A stretch of 7,223 nt of DNA from Pseudomonadota bacterium (GCA_023405565.1 JAEXXW010000238.1:1-7223), one strand, 5' to 3'; counted from the stretch's first letter, positions 1 through 5,336 are shown. Numbers and translations: made by a program. Notes: generated by a model from the letters alone, not told the origin.

Positions 1-1
1 C

Positions 2-343
2 GTGCGCATCCTGAAGGGCCTGCTTGTCGTTTTCGCATTGATGGCGTCGGCGCTGCCGGTCCTGTCCGCCGAACTGGTGATGTACCGCCGGGCCGGCTGC
101 CCCTATTGCCTGACCTGGGATCGCGAGATCGGCCCGATCTATCCCAAGACCGATATCGGCAAGACGCTACCGCTCCGGCAGGTGCATCTCGACCGCGGTA
201 AGGACACATCCGTCGAACTCAAGAGCCCGGTGCGGTTCACGCCGACCTTTGTGCTGGTTGAAGACGGTAAAGAGAAGGCCCGGATCGAGGGCTATCCGGG
301 TGATTTCTTTTTTTGGGCCCGTTTGGAAAAGCTTATGCTCTAG
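2..343 (+). CDS. soxS: SoxS-type periplasmic thioredoxin
   Basis: The 113-residue product begins with a positively charged, hydrophobic signal peptide (residues 1-23, probable cleavage after the SA at 22-23), so it should act in the periplasm. A thioredoxin fold follows. The redox motif CPYC is at 33-36, and the cis-proline segment RFTPTF spans 78-83. The C-terminal stretch EGYPGDFFFW (96-105) is, as I remember the family, the signature of SoxS proteins from sulfur-oxidising alphaproteobacteria. Known SoxS proteins keep the carrier SoxYZ reduced and active. The assignment here is supported by the ArsR-type regulator and YeeE/YedE transporter downstream, the same gene set as soxT-soxR-soxS in Paracoccus, though in reverse order. 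The start is a GTG one base from the window edge. The signal peptide looks complete, but a further upstream start cannot be excluded. It could also be a general thiol-disulfide reductase. Confidence 0.82.
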   Translation: MRILKGLLVVFALMASALPVLSAELVMYRRAGCPYCLTWDREIGPIYPKTDIGKTLPLRQVHLDRGKDTSVELKSPVRFTPTFVLVEDGKEKARIEGYPGDFFFWARLEKLML

Positions 344-428
344 CGCTGGCTGACTTTGAAAGTTCCATCCCTTCCCAATAGTTGCAAGATGGCGCATGTA
401 TTCGCCCGATAACCCCGGAGCGATTGCG

Positions 429-776
429 ATGGTGACTGCGACTGTAGCGCGCAAGCCCAAGAGGCCGGACCTCGATATCGACGAGCTGCTTCAGAACGCC
501 AAGAAGGCGAGCGAATTCCTGAAGGCGCTGTCGCACGAGGCGCGGCTGGTGATCCTGTGCCTTCTGAGCGAGGGCGAGAAGTCGGTGACCGAAATCGAGC
601 AATTGCTCAAGCTGCGGCAACCGGCGGTATCGCAGCAGCTCGCCCGTCTGCGCGCCGACGATCTCGTCGAGACGCGCCGTGATGGCAAGAACATTTATTA
701 TTCGCTTGCCCGTCCCGAGGTGCGGCAGGTGATCGAGGCACTTCATTCGGCATTCTGCGCGCCGGAGACACACTGA
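429..776 (+). CDS. ArsR/SmtB-family repressor, persulfide-sensing BigR/SqrR/SoxR type
   Basis: This 115-residue winged-helix DNA-binding protein carries the ArsR features in order: LKALSHEARLVILCLL, the recognition helix around RQPAVSQQLARLR, and the wing RRDGKNIYYSL. Numbered from the ATG at 429 it has two cysteines, Cys44 in the LVILCLL helix and Cys110 in the C-terminal HSAFC segment. They are 66 residues apart, the same spacing as the sensing pair of SqrR (Cys41/Cys107) and BigR (Cys42/Cys108), which form a di- or tetrasulfide link when reactive sulfur is present. I see no obvious metal site. I chose the ATG at 429 over the in-frame ATG at 396 because GGAG lies 8 bases before it (417-420) and because the numbering then matches the family. 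It sits 85 bases after soxS and 28 bases before soxT, so it probably controls the module. This SoxR is unrelated to the MerR-type SoxR of enterobacteria. Confidence 0.88.
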   Translation: MVTATVARKPKRPDLDIDELLQNAKKASEFLKALSHEARLVILCLLSEGEKSVTEIEQLLKLRQPAVSQQLARLRADDLVETRRDGKNIYYSLARPEVRQVIEALHSAFCAPETH

Positions 777-804
777 CGACCGGCTGCGCTGACGGGGCTT
801 GACG

Positions 805-1941
805 ATGTTTGACGATCTTCCACTCAATGTGTTGCGCCTGCTGCTGGGGCTCGGCCTCGGCTTTGCGTTCGGCTTCGTGGCGCGGCGCGGTCGTTTCTGC
901 ACGCTGGGGGCGATTGAGGATTCTGTGTACGCCAACGATACGCGCCGGCTGCGCACCTGGCTGCTGGCGATCGGTGTCGCCATCATCGGCGTGCATCTGC
1001 TCGAAATGTTCGGCGACCTTGATCTCACCAAATCGATCTATACCGGCTCGCGCCTCGAACTCGGCGGTTTGATCATCGGTGGCTTGATCTTCGGCTTCGG
1101 CATGGCGCTCAACGGCACCTGCGGCATGGGCACGCTCCGCCAGATCGGCGGCGGCGATCTGCGCGCTGTCATCACCTTTCTTGTCATGGGTGTGACCGCA
1201 ATGATGACCATGCGCGGCCTGACCGGCGTTGTGCGTGTCGCGGTGACCGATCCGCTGTCCGTGAATCTCGGCTCGTCTGCGACGCAGCGTCTGCCGGAAC
1301 TGGCGGGCCTGAGCGGACAGGCGGCAACGATTGCGGCTGTTGTGATCGGTCTTGCCATTGCGGTGTTTGCTTTCACGCATCGCGGTTTTCGCGCGACGCC
1401 GCGCTTTGCCGTCACCGGCGCGCTGATCGGCCTGATCGTCGTCGCTGGCTGGTGGGCGACGGGCGTCGTTGGCTATGACTCGTTCGATACCCGCCGCATC
1501 GAATCTTTCACCTTTGTCGGCCCGCTTGGCGAAACCGTGCTTTACGCCATGCTGTCGACGGCCTTGCAGATCGATTTCCCGATCGGCGCCGTCATCGGAT
1601 TCATCGCCGGCGCATTCGTGGCGGCGATGATCGACGGCACATTCCGCTGGCAGATTCCGGCTAATGCCGCCGAACTAAAGCGCCGTCTGCTCGGTGCCTT
1701 CATGATGGGCTTTGGTGGTATCACCGCGCTGGGCTGCACGATCGGGCAGGGCGTCACCGGCATCTCGACCTTGTCGGTCGGCTCGGTCATCGCGATCGGA
1801 TCGATCGTCCTGGGGGCGCGCGCCGGCCTCTACTGGATCGTTGAGCGCGGCCGTCGCGCGCCCAATCCGGCGCTTGCCAATGCCGTCGGCGTCACCCCAG
1901 GAAAGGTCGTCACGGGTCGCGTCAGCTGTGTCGAGCCGTAA
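805..1941 (+). CDS. soxT: YeeE/YedE-family sulfur-compound transporter (SoxT type)
   Basis: This is a 378-residue polytopic inner-membrane protein, about 9-10 hydrophobic segments by eye, of the YeeE/YedE (TsuA/SoxT/PmpA) family. Characterised members import thiosulfate or other small sulfur compounds through conserved cysteines. Three such motifs are present: RRGRFCTLGA with Cys32, NGTCGMGT with Cys106, and a late GCTIGQG with Cys311. The two central motifs lie in matching contexts in each half (FGFGMALNGTCGMG and MGFGGITALGCTIGQG), showing the internal duplication expected for a full-length member. The ATG at 805 is preferred over the TTG at 799 because a GGGG ribosome-binding site lies 7 bases upstream. 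The gene begins 28 bases after the ArsR gene, implying one transcript. A hydrophilic tail of about 30 residues ends the protein. The transporter family is secure. SoxT as the specific name, and thiosulfate or sulfite as substrate, rest on the neighbouring genes. Confidence 0.85.
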   Translation: MFDDLPLNVLRLLLGLGLGFAFGFVARRGRFCTLGAIEDSVYANDTRRLRTWLLAIGVAIIGVHLLEMFGDLDLTKSIYTGSRLELGGLIIGGLIFGFGMALNGTCGMGTLRQIGGGDLRAVITFLVMGVTAMMTMRGLTGVVRVAVTDPLSVNLGSSATQRLPELAGLSGQAATIAAVVIGLAIAVFAFTHRGFRATPRFAVTGALIGLIVVAGWWATGVVGYDSFDTRRIESFTFVGPLGETVLYAMLSTALQIDFPIGAVIGFIAGAFVAAMIDGTFRWQIPANAAELKRRLLGAFMMGFGGITALGCTIGQGVTGISTLSVGSVIAIGSIVLGARAGLYWIVERGRRAPNPALANAVGVTPGKVVTGRVSCVEP

Positions 1942-1947
1942 GCACAC

Positions 1948-1981
1948 AACGCTTAAATCGCACAAATTTTCTGCGTTTTTT
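1948..1981 (+). terminator. Probable Rho-independent terminator after soxT
   Basis: Six bases after the soxT stop, AACGC (1948-1952) pairs with GCGTT (1973-1977), and an inner AAAT (1955-1958) pairs with ATTT (1966-1969) around a 7-base loop. A run of six T residues (1976-1981) overlaps and follows the right arm. The stem is interrupted and AT-rich, so strength is uncertain, but its position and T-run fit the end of the soxS-arsR-soxT unit. Confidence 0.45.
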
Positions 1982-2106
1982 CCCGGTCGCACGACGGTCA
2001 AATCGACTGATGTCTTTTTGGCGTTGTTAATCCGCGACCGCGATCCTTGGCGTGCCCTCGGGAGAGGGTCGAACTGGTGACGACCGTACAGAGCCGATGT
2101 GTCCGC

Positions 2107-2139
2107 AAGCCTGTCTCTGACAAAGCCTGTCTCTGACAA
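2107..2139. repeat. Perfect 16-bp tandem duplication
   Basis: The unit AAGCCTGTCTCTGACA occurs at 2107-2122 and again, without any mismatch or gap, at 2123-2138, followed by one more matching A. Each copy contains the short palindrome GTC-TCT-GAC. Two copies in non-coding DNA suggest either a recent slippage duplication or a pair of binding sites. I see no further copy in the window. Confidence 0.9.
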
Positions 2140-2170
2140 CGTAATGCTGTGCAACATCGTCTCAGCCATC

Positions 2171-2199
2171 TCGACCTGTCGCTCGTCCGGGCGTAAGAT
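2171..2199 (+). promoter_or_regulatory. Possible sigma-70 promoter for the glycine-rich protein gene
   Basis: TCGACC (2171-2176, four of six matches to TTGACA) and TAAGAT (2194-2199, four of six matches to TATAAT) are 17 bases apart. They would give a leader of about 25 bases before the ATG at 2232. Matches of this quality occur by chance, so this is tentative. Confidence 0.3.
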
Positions 2200-2231
2200 T
2201 TTGAGATCGTGATTGGCAAAGGGAGACTGTG

Positions 2232-2519
2232 ATGGAACAGATTCTCATCAATCTGATCGCGGGTGCGCTGGGTGGAGTCGGGGCTGGCAAATCATCGCCC
2301 ACTTTCGATCTCGGCATGGTCGGCAATATCATCTCCGGACTTGTTGGAGGCGGTGTGCTGGGCCAGATCGTGACAGCGCTGATGCCCGCCGTGACGGCTG
2401 CTGCGCAGGCCGGCAATCTCAGCGTCGGTGGCGTGATCTCGCAGATCGTCGCCGGGGGCGCCGGAGGTGCAATCCTCACCGCCATTATCGGCGCGATCAA
2501 GAACAAGGCGGCTGCATAG
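2232..2519 (+). CDS. Small glycine-rich hydrophobic protein of unknown function
   Basis: The product has 95 residues and is dominated by Gly, Ala, Ile, Leu and Val, with no cysteine and no charged core. Three glycine-zipper-like patches are visible: AGALGGVGAGK (about 10-20), SGLVGGGVLGQIV (about 35-47) and AGGAGGAILTAIIGAIKN (about 74-91). The short lysine/alanine tail is KNKAAA. The pattern, including the LG..GN.I.G..GGG..GQI segment, resembles a family of short hypothetical proteins I recall from alphaproteobacteria. No function is known to me. Glycine zippers usually mean tight helix packing in or at a membrane, but there is no clear signal peptide. Start choice: the ATG at 2232 follows an AAGGGAG ribosome-binding site (2219-2225); the GTG directly before it would add one residue. 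It stands alone and converges on yccF. Confidence 0.75.
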   Translation: MEQILINLIAGALGGVGAGKSSPTFDLGMVGNIISGLVGGGVLGQIVTALMPAVTAAAQAGNLSVGGVISQIVAGGAGGAILTAIIGAIKNKAAA

Positions 2520-2549
2520 GCCGTCGTGGCGGAGCATCATGGTCTTTGA

Positions 2550-2572
2550 CCGCGGCAGAGAGGCTGCCGCGG
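2550..2572. terminator. GC-rich hairpin between convergent genes, likely bidirectional terminator
   Basis: CCGCGGCAG (2550-2558) pairs perfectly with CTGCCGCGG (2564-2572) around a 5-base loop. It lies between the stop of the glycine-rich protein gene (2519) and the stop of the opposing yccF gene (2587), where a shared terminator is expected. There is no T-run on either side, so intrinsic termination would be non-canonical. Confidence 0.55.
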
Positions 2573-2586
2573 GCTTAGGGCCGTTG

Positions 2587-3000
2587 CTATTGGGGATCCT
2601 TCAGAACGATCATCTTGCCGATGGGCCAAAGCGCCAATCCGGCGAGCTTGAGATGGGCCCATGCGAAGGGAATGCCGATAATCGTGATGGCGAGTCCGAT
2701 GGCCGTGATGAGGTGAGCCAGTGCGAGCCACCAGCCGGCAAGAACGAACCAGATGATATTGCCCAGCATCCCGAGCGGCCCGGTGCCGATATCGTCTTTT
2801 CCGAAATAGGCGTCGCGCGACACGACCGTCTGACCGAAGGGCAACAGCGTGTAGAAGGCGATATTGAAAGCCGCGCGGGCCCAGGGGATGCCGATGATCG
2901 TGATGGCCATGAGCACGGAGGCGAGGAGCCAGCCGGCGGCCATGTAGAAGCCGCCGAAAACGATCCAAAGAACATTGAGAAGGAGGGAGAAAAAGGACAT
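2587..3000 (-). CDS. yccF: YccF-family inner-membrane protein
   Basis: The 137-residue protein consists of two copies of the YccF (DUF307) repeat. Each copy has a hydrophobic helix, then AITIIGIP, then an amphipathic stretch ending in a PFG or PIG turn: copy one carries AITIIGIPWARAAFN and LLPFGQTVV, copy two AITIIGIPFAWAHLK and LWPIGKMIV. About four membrane segments can be drawn. The family is widespread in bacteria (E. coli YccF is 148 residues) and its function is not established. The length is close to normal, so the gene is complete. The ATG at 3000 is the only start that fits the family N-terminus (MSFFSLLLNVLWIVFGG); the ribosome-binding site before it is weak (GAG about 8 bases upstream). 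The gene is monocistronic and preceded by a striking palindrome at 3028-3054. Confidence 0.92.
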   Translation of the reverse strand: MSFFSLLLNVLWIVFGGFYMAAGWLLASVLMAITIIGIPWARAAFNIAFYTLLPFGQTVVSRDAYFGKDDIGTGPLGMLGNIIWFVLAGWWLALAHLITAIGLAITIIGIPFAWAHLKLAGLALWPIGKMIVLKDPQ

Positions 3001-3027
3001 TGGCTAAGCTCGCGGGTCACCTGTGAT

Positions 3028-3054
3028 CAGAGCAGCATCATATATGTTGCTCTG
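3028..3054. promoter_or_regulatory. 27-bp palindrome upstream of yccF, candidate operator
   Basis: CAGAGCAGCAT (3028-3038) and ATGTTGCTCTG (3044-3054) form an inverted repeat of 11 positions, complementary except for one G/T position, around the centre CATAT. It starts 27 bases upstream of the yccF ATG on the minus strand. On that strand its centre contains TATGAT (3042-3037), five of six matches to a -10 box, although no good -35 box lies 17 bases further up. A dimeric regulator covering the yccF promoter is the simplest reading. No T-run follows on either strand, so a terminator is less likely. Confidence 0.45.
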
Positions 3055-3471
3055 TGCCCGATGGCGGACAGAGAACGACGAAACGGGGAACTACGTCTAC
3101 GCTATTCCTCTCTCTATGGCCTCCTAAATAGAGCGATGAGCAAATGGTTCAAGCTGGTGGCAAGTGGTCGAACCAATGGTCAATCGTAAACGGCAGCTAT
3201 GCGGGACGAAGCGGACGCTGGTGCCATCACGAGATCGGCAGTGGCGCGCCAGATTCAGGCTCCGTGGCCAGCCGCTTTCGCCGTTGTTAGGAGCGTGCGT
3301 TCCCTATATTGGCAACGTGCGCGGCGACGATGTTCGCGGCGTGGTAAATGGGGATTGGATGTCAGAGCTTGTGTGATAAGGCTCTCTGAATCTCAGAGGG
3401 CCGCGTGAATTCAAAGCTGCCGGGTGCATGCGCGCTCGGGGCGTTTTTCACGTCTGTCATACGAGACTTCC
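3055..3471. other. Long gene-free stretch between yccF and yjhX
   Basis: About 415 bases separate two divergent genes here. Short open frames exist on the + strand (for example 3164-3376 and 3199-3408), but they overlap each other, have no ribosome-binding site and resemble no family I know. I find no tRNA, no insertion-sequence ends and no convincing promoter. The one structured element is the hairpin at 3380-3402. Such a spacer may be decayed DNA at the edge of an inserted module, but nothing in it proves that. Confidence 0.5.
3380..3402 (+). promoter_or_regulatory. 10-bp hairpin in the leader of yjhX-yjhQ
   Basis: GGCTCTCTGA (3380-3389) pairs with TCAGAGGGCC (3393-3402) around the 3-base loop ATC, with one G-U pair. 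It lies about 70 bases before the yjhX start. An upstream TCAGAG (3362-3367) can pair with the same CTCTGA (3384-3389), giving a mutually exclusive 6-bp alternative. The element may be an operator for autoregulation by the toxin-antitoxin pair, an attenuator, or the terminator of something lost. No T-run follows. Confidence 0.4.
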
Positions 3472-3735
3472 ATGAACATCTCACGAAATGAACAACGTGC
3501 GCTGCACGTTCTGGCCCTTGGTGGCTGCATCCTCTATGAGCGGGGCGATGGTCGGAACATCACATCCGGTAGATGCGTCACGCGCGAGGGGACGGTCCTT
3601 GCGGACTTTGACCTGACTGTCTTCAACCGATTGCGGCGGAAACGGCTGATCGAATCGCGGTCGGGCAGCCCATATCGGATCTCGAAACGCGGCCTCATGA
3701 GCGTCCGCTCACAGCTCGACAATCAGGGAGCATGA
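3472..3735 (+). CDS. yjhX: YjhX/TopAI-type toxin (UPF0386), topoisomerase I inhibitor
   Basis: The 87-residue protein matches the UPF0386 (YjhX) pattern along its whole length. The N-terminus is MNISRNEQRALHVLALGG, the middle has a conserved REG..LADF.L.VF..LR block (39-55), and the C-terminus has PYRISKRGL followed by VRSQLDN. E. coli YjhX has 85 residues; it was shown to bind and inhibit DNA topoisomerase I (hence TopAI) and to be countered by the product of the next gene, yjhQ. The region 45-75 looks like a small winged-helix. I chose the ATG at 3472 because it gives the family N-terminus and has GAGA five bases upstream; starting at 3424 would add 16 unrelated residues. The stop is followed after a single base by the yjhQ start, so the two are translationally coupled. 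Toxicity in this organism is inferred from homology. Confidence 0.88.
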   Translation: MNISRNEQRALHVLALGGCILYERGDGRNITSGRCVTREGTVLADFDLTVFNRLRRKRLIESRSGSPYRISKRGLMSVRSQLDNQGA

Positions 3736-3736
3736 T

Positions 3737-4237
3737 ATGCTGATCCGCAATGAAACTGTCGGTGACATCCCGGCGATCAGCCGGCTTGTTACTGAAGCGC
3801 TCCTGATGCTTGCGCAATCCACCGGAGCCGAGGCGAGGATCGTCGAGGCGCTACGGGCAGATGGCGCGCTTGCCCTCTCGCTCGTGGCCGAGGAGGAGGG
3901 GGAAGTGATTGGTTATCTTGCCGCCTCGGCAGCACGGATCGGGACGCAGGATGGCTGGAGTCTGATCGGCCCGGTTGTCGTTTTGCCGTCAAGGCATCGC
4001 CAGGGGATCGGCACGGCCCTGATGGCGGAGGCCCTTCGCCAACTGCGGCGAACCAGCCGGGGCGCGGCGCTGGTGGGCGACCCCGCCTATTATGGCCGGT
4101 TCGGCTTTCGGGCATTCCCTGGGCTGGGCGTGACTGGCTGTCCCCCCGAGGTGGTTCAGGCCTTGCCCTTTGAGGACATTGAGCCGCGCGGGGAACTGAT
4201 CCATCACCCGGCATTCGGCCTGGACCAACAGGAGTGA
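3737..4237 (+). CDS. yjhQ: YjhQ-type GNAT acetyltransferase, putative antitoxin to YjhX
   Basis: This 166-residue single-domain GNAT protein is of the YhbS/YjhQ type. The N-terminal strand and helix (LIRNETVGDIPAISRLV, 2-18) are followed by the central strands (about 48-64) and the acetyl-CoA-binding loop RHRQGIG (86-92) after the strand PVVVLP. The subfamily signature is GDPAYYGRFGF (about 114-124). All parts of the fold are present, so acetyl-CoA binding is expected. In E. coli, YjhQ (181 residues) neutralises the topoisomerase inhibitor YjhX. Position supports the same role: the ATG at 3737 lies one base after the yjhX stop and has GGGAG (3726-3730) six bases upstream. Toxin first, antitoxin second is the same order as in E. 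coli. Whether neutralisation uses acetylation or only binding is not known from the sequence. Taken alone it could be any small-molecule or protein acetyltransferase. Confidence 0.85.
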   Translation: MLIRNETVGDIPAISRLVTEALLMLAQSTGAEARIVEALRADGALALSLVAEEEGEVIGYLAASAARIGTQDGWSLIGPVVVLPSRHRQGIGTALMAEALRQLRRTSRGAALVGDPAYYGRFGFRAFPGLGVTGCPPEVVQALPFEDIEPRGELIHHPAFGLDQQE

Positions 4238-4239
4238 TA

Positions 4240-4280
4240 AACGGTCGGGCTGCATCTCAGGCAGGTGCAGCCCGACCGTT
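4240..4280. terminator. Perfect 15-bp stem, bidirectional terminator after yjhQ
   Basis: AACGGTCGGGCTGCA (4240-4254) is exactly complementary to TGCAGCCCGACCGTT (4266-4280) around an 11-base loop. It begins two bases after the yjhQ stop and ends 20 bases before the stop of the opposing hydrolase gene, so it can serve both. Only short T stretches flank it (TT on the + strand, TTTA on the - strand), but the stem is very stable. Confidence 0.75.
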
Positions 4281-4300
4281 CGACAGCAATGCTCTGAGCG

Positions 4301-5278
4301 TTATTTCATATAGCCACGGAACCAGTCGGCGGCATGGCCGACCGTGCGATCGACGATGTCAGGCTGATCATAATACTGGAAGTGGTTGGTCCCGTTCTCC
4401 CAGATCAGCTTCTTGTGCCCGGTCGGGATGGCGTCGAAGTGCCGGCGCGCCGCTGCCGGATTCATGCACATGTCCGAATGAACAATGAGGGCAGGCTTGT
4501 TGAGCTTCGCCACGCCGGGCACGGTCGTGTAGTCGAAATGGTCGAGGTCGCTCATGACGGCATAGCGGTTCTCCCAACCCTTCAGCGTCCAGGGGCCGTA
4601 CCAGCTCCAGACCAGCGGTCCGGGCAGTCCCGCTTCCGAACCGGTCTTGCGATCACCGAGTTCTGGTGCGACGAGCGGACGATAGATAACTTCACCACTT
4701 GCCTCGTAGCGAGCCTTCGCGTCGCGCGCGCGGTCGAGGCGGGCCGCAAGCAGCGCCTCCAGTTCCTCGGTCGTGGGGGCCGTCGCTTTGTCGAACGGGT
4801 TTTCTGTAACGCCGGCCGCGATCATGAAGAGGTCGGTCTCGCGGTCACGGTAATATCCGGTCACGGACGCGACCGCTTTGATCCGATCATCATACGAGGC
4901 GATGTCGAGCATTTCGGGACCGCCTTGGCAGATGCCCAGACCGAAGACGCGGCCGGGATCGACATCCGGGCGGGTCAACAGATAGTCGAGCGCCGAAACG
5001 GCGTCCTCATTCTTCATCTTGGGATTTTCAAGCCGGCGCGGCATGCCGCTGCTCTCGCCGACCGTGCGCGGATCGAACGCAAGCGCCAGAAATCCCTCAT
5101 CGGCCAACCGCGTCGCGTAATGGGTCGGCGCCTGCTCTTTTTCGAAGGAATAGGGCCCGAGCAGAACGACGGTTGGAAACGGGCCATCGCCCTTTGGGCG
5201 ATAAAGGACACCGACGAGGTTTTCGCCATGCGAGGGGAAGGTGACTTTCTCGGGAATGTAGTTGCCGTGTTTGGCCAT
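4301..5278 (-). CDS. Alpha/beta hydrolase with a cysteine nucleophile (YcjY/dienelactone-hydrolase-like)
   Basis: The 325-residue protein has an alpha/beta-hydrolase fold without a signal peptide, so it is probably cytoplasmic. After the first strands comes an oxyanion-type segment, FPTVVLLGPYSFEK (34-47), then AFDPRTVGESSG (67-78). The nucleophile elbow is GLGICQGG (113-120), with Cys117 where most relatives have Ser. The acid is probably Asp269 (IVHSDM), and His299 (TNHFQYYDQP) completes the triad. A G-x-C-x-G elbow is normal in dienelactone hydrolases and in the YcjY-like branch. The insert between 145 and 245 is a likely lid that sets the substrate, which I cannot name. The ATG at 5278 is chosen because GAGGA lies 10 bases upstream and MAKHGNYIPEKV is a plausible family start; the in-frame TTG at 5320 has no site. 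It is divergent from a LysR regulator, probably its controller. Confidence 0.85.
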   Translation of the reverse strand: MAKHGNYIPEKVTFPSHGENLVGVLYRPKGDGPFPTVVLLGPYSFEKEQAPTHYATRLADEGFLALAFDPRTVGESSGMPRRLENPKMKNEDAVSALDYLLTRPDVDPGRVFGLGICQGGPEMLDIASYDDRIKAVASVTGYYRDRETDLFMIAAGVTENPFDKATAPTTEELEALLAARLDRARDAKARYEASGEVIYRPLVAPELGDRKTGSEAGLPGPLVWSWYGPWTLKGWENRYAVMSDLDHFDYTTVPGVAKLNKPALIVHSDMCMNPAAARRHFDAIPTGHKKLIWENGTNHFQYYDQPDIVDRTVGHAADWFRGYMK

Positions 5279-5321
5279 GGCGCAATTTTCCTCGTCTCTG
5301 CCTGCCTCGCATCTACGCAAA

Positions 5322-5336
5322 GTTGACTGTCACAAC
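5322..5336. promoter_or_regulatory. Candidate LysR box between hydrolase and regulator genes
   Basis: GTTG (5322-5325) and CAAC (5333-5336), seven bases apart, form an inverted repeat containing the T-N11-A core typical of LysR-type regulator sites. A second palindrome, TGAC-T-GTCA (5324-5332), overlaps it. It sits in the 83-base gap between the divergent start codons at 5278 and 5362. TTGACT (5323-5328) within it also resembles a -35 box, but no clear -10 box follows. Confidence 0.45.

Larger units (their letters stand above)
1982..2231. other. Gene-poor spacer between soxT and the glycine-rich protein gene
   Basis: No ORF here has coding character on either strand. Visible elements are a small perfect hairpin, CCCTC/GAGGG with a GGGA loop (2055-2068), with no T-run; a 16-bp tandem duplication; and a possible promoter just before the next gene. 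The last two have their own entries. Nothing identifies an RNA gene. Confidence 0.5.

Noticed and set aside
391..406. GGCG-N8-CGCC inverted repeat before the ArsR gene as its operator
   Set aside because: Only four bases per arm, common by chance in GC-rich DNA, and not like the AT-containing sites known for BigR or SqrR.
333..1380. Long minus-strand open frames across the arsR and soxT genes
   Set aside because: Their translations are arginine-, alanine- and histidine-rich low-complexity sequence, as expected opposite GC-rich coding DNA. The + strand genes have full family signatures.
3140..3185. Possible second copy of the tRNA-Ser 3' end marking an integration site
   Set aside because: Only about seven bases (TCGAACC) match, and they do not extend into the acceptor stem.
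2467..3189. A 240-codon + strand frame across yccF
   Set aside because: It is a shadow of yccF with no recognisable domain. The yccF frame contains both DUF307 repeats.
3164..3408. Short overlapping + strand frames in the gap before yjhX
   Set aside because: There is no ribosome-binding site, no family resemblance, and they overlap each other in different frames.
4334..5326. A 330-codon open frame on the + strand opposite the hydrolase gene
   Set aside because: It is the antisense shadow of a clear alpha/beta hydrolase with all catalytic motifs. Its translation resembles no family and it lacks a ribosome-binding site.
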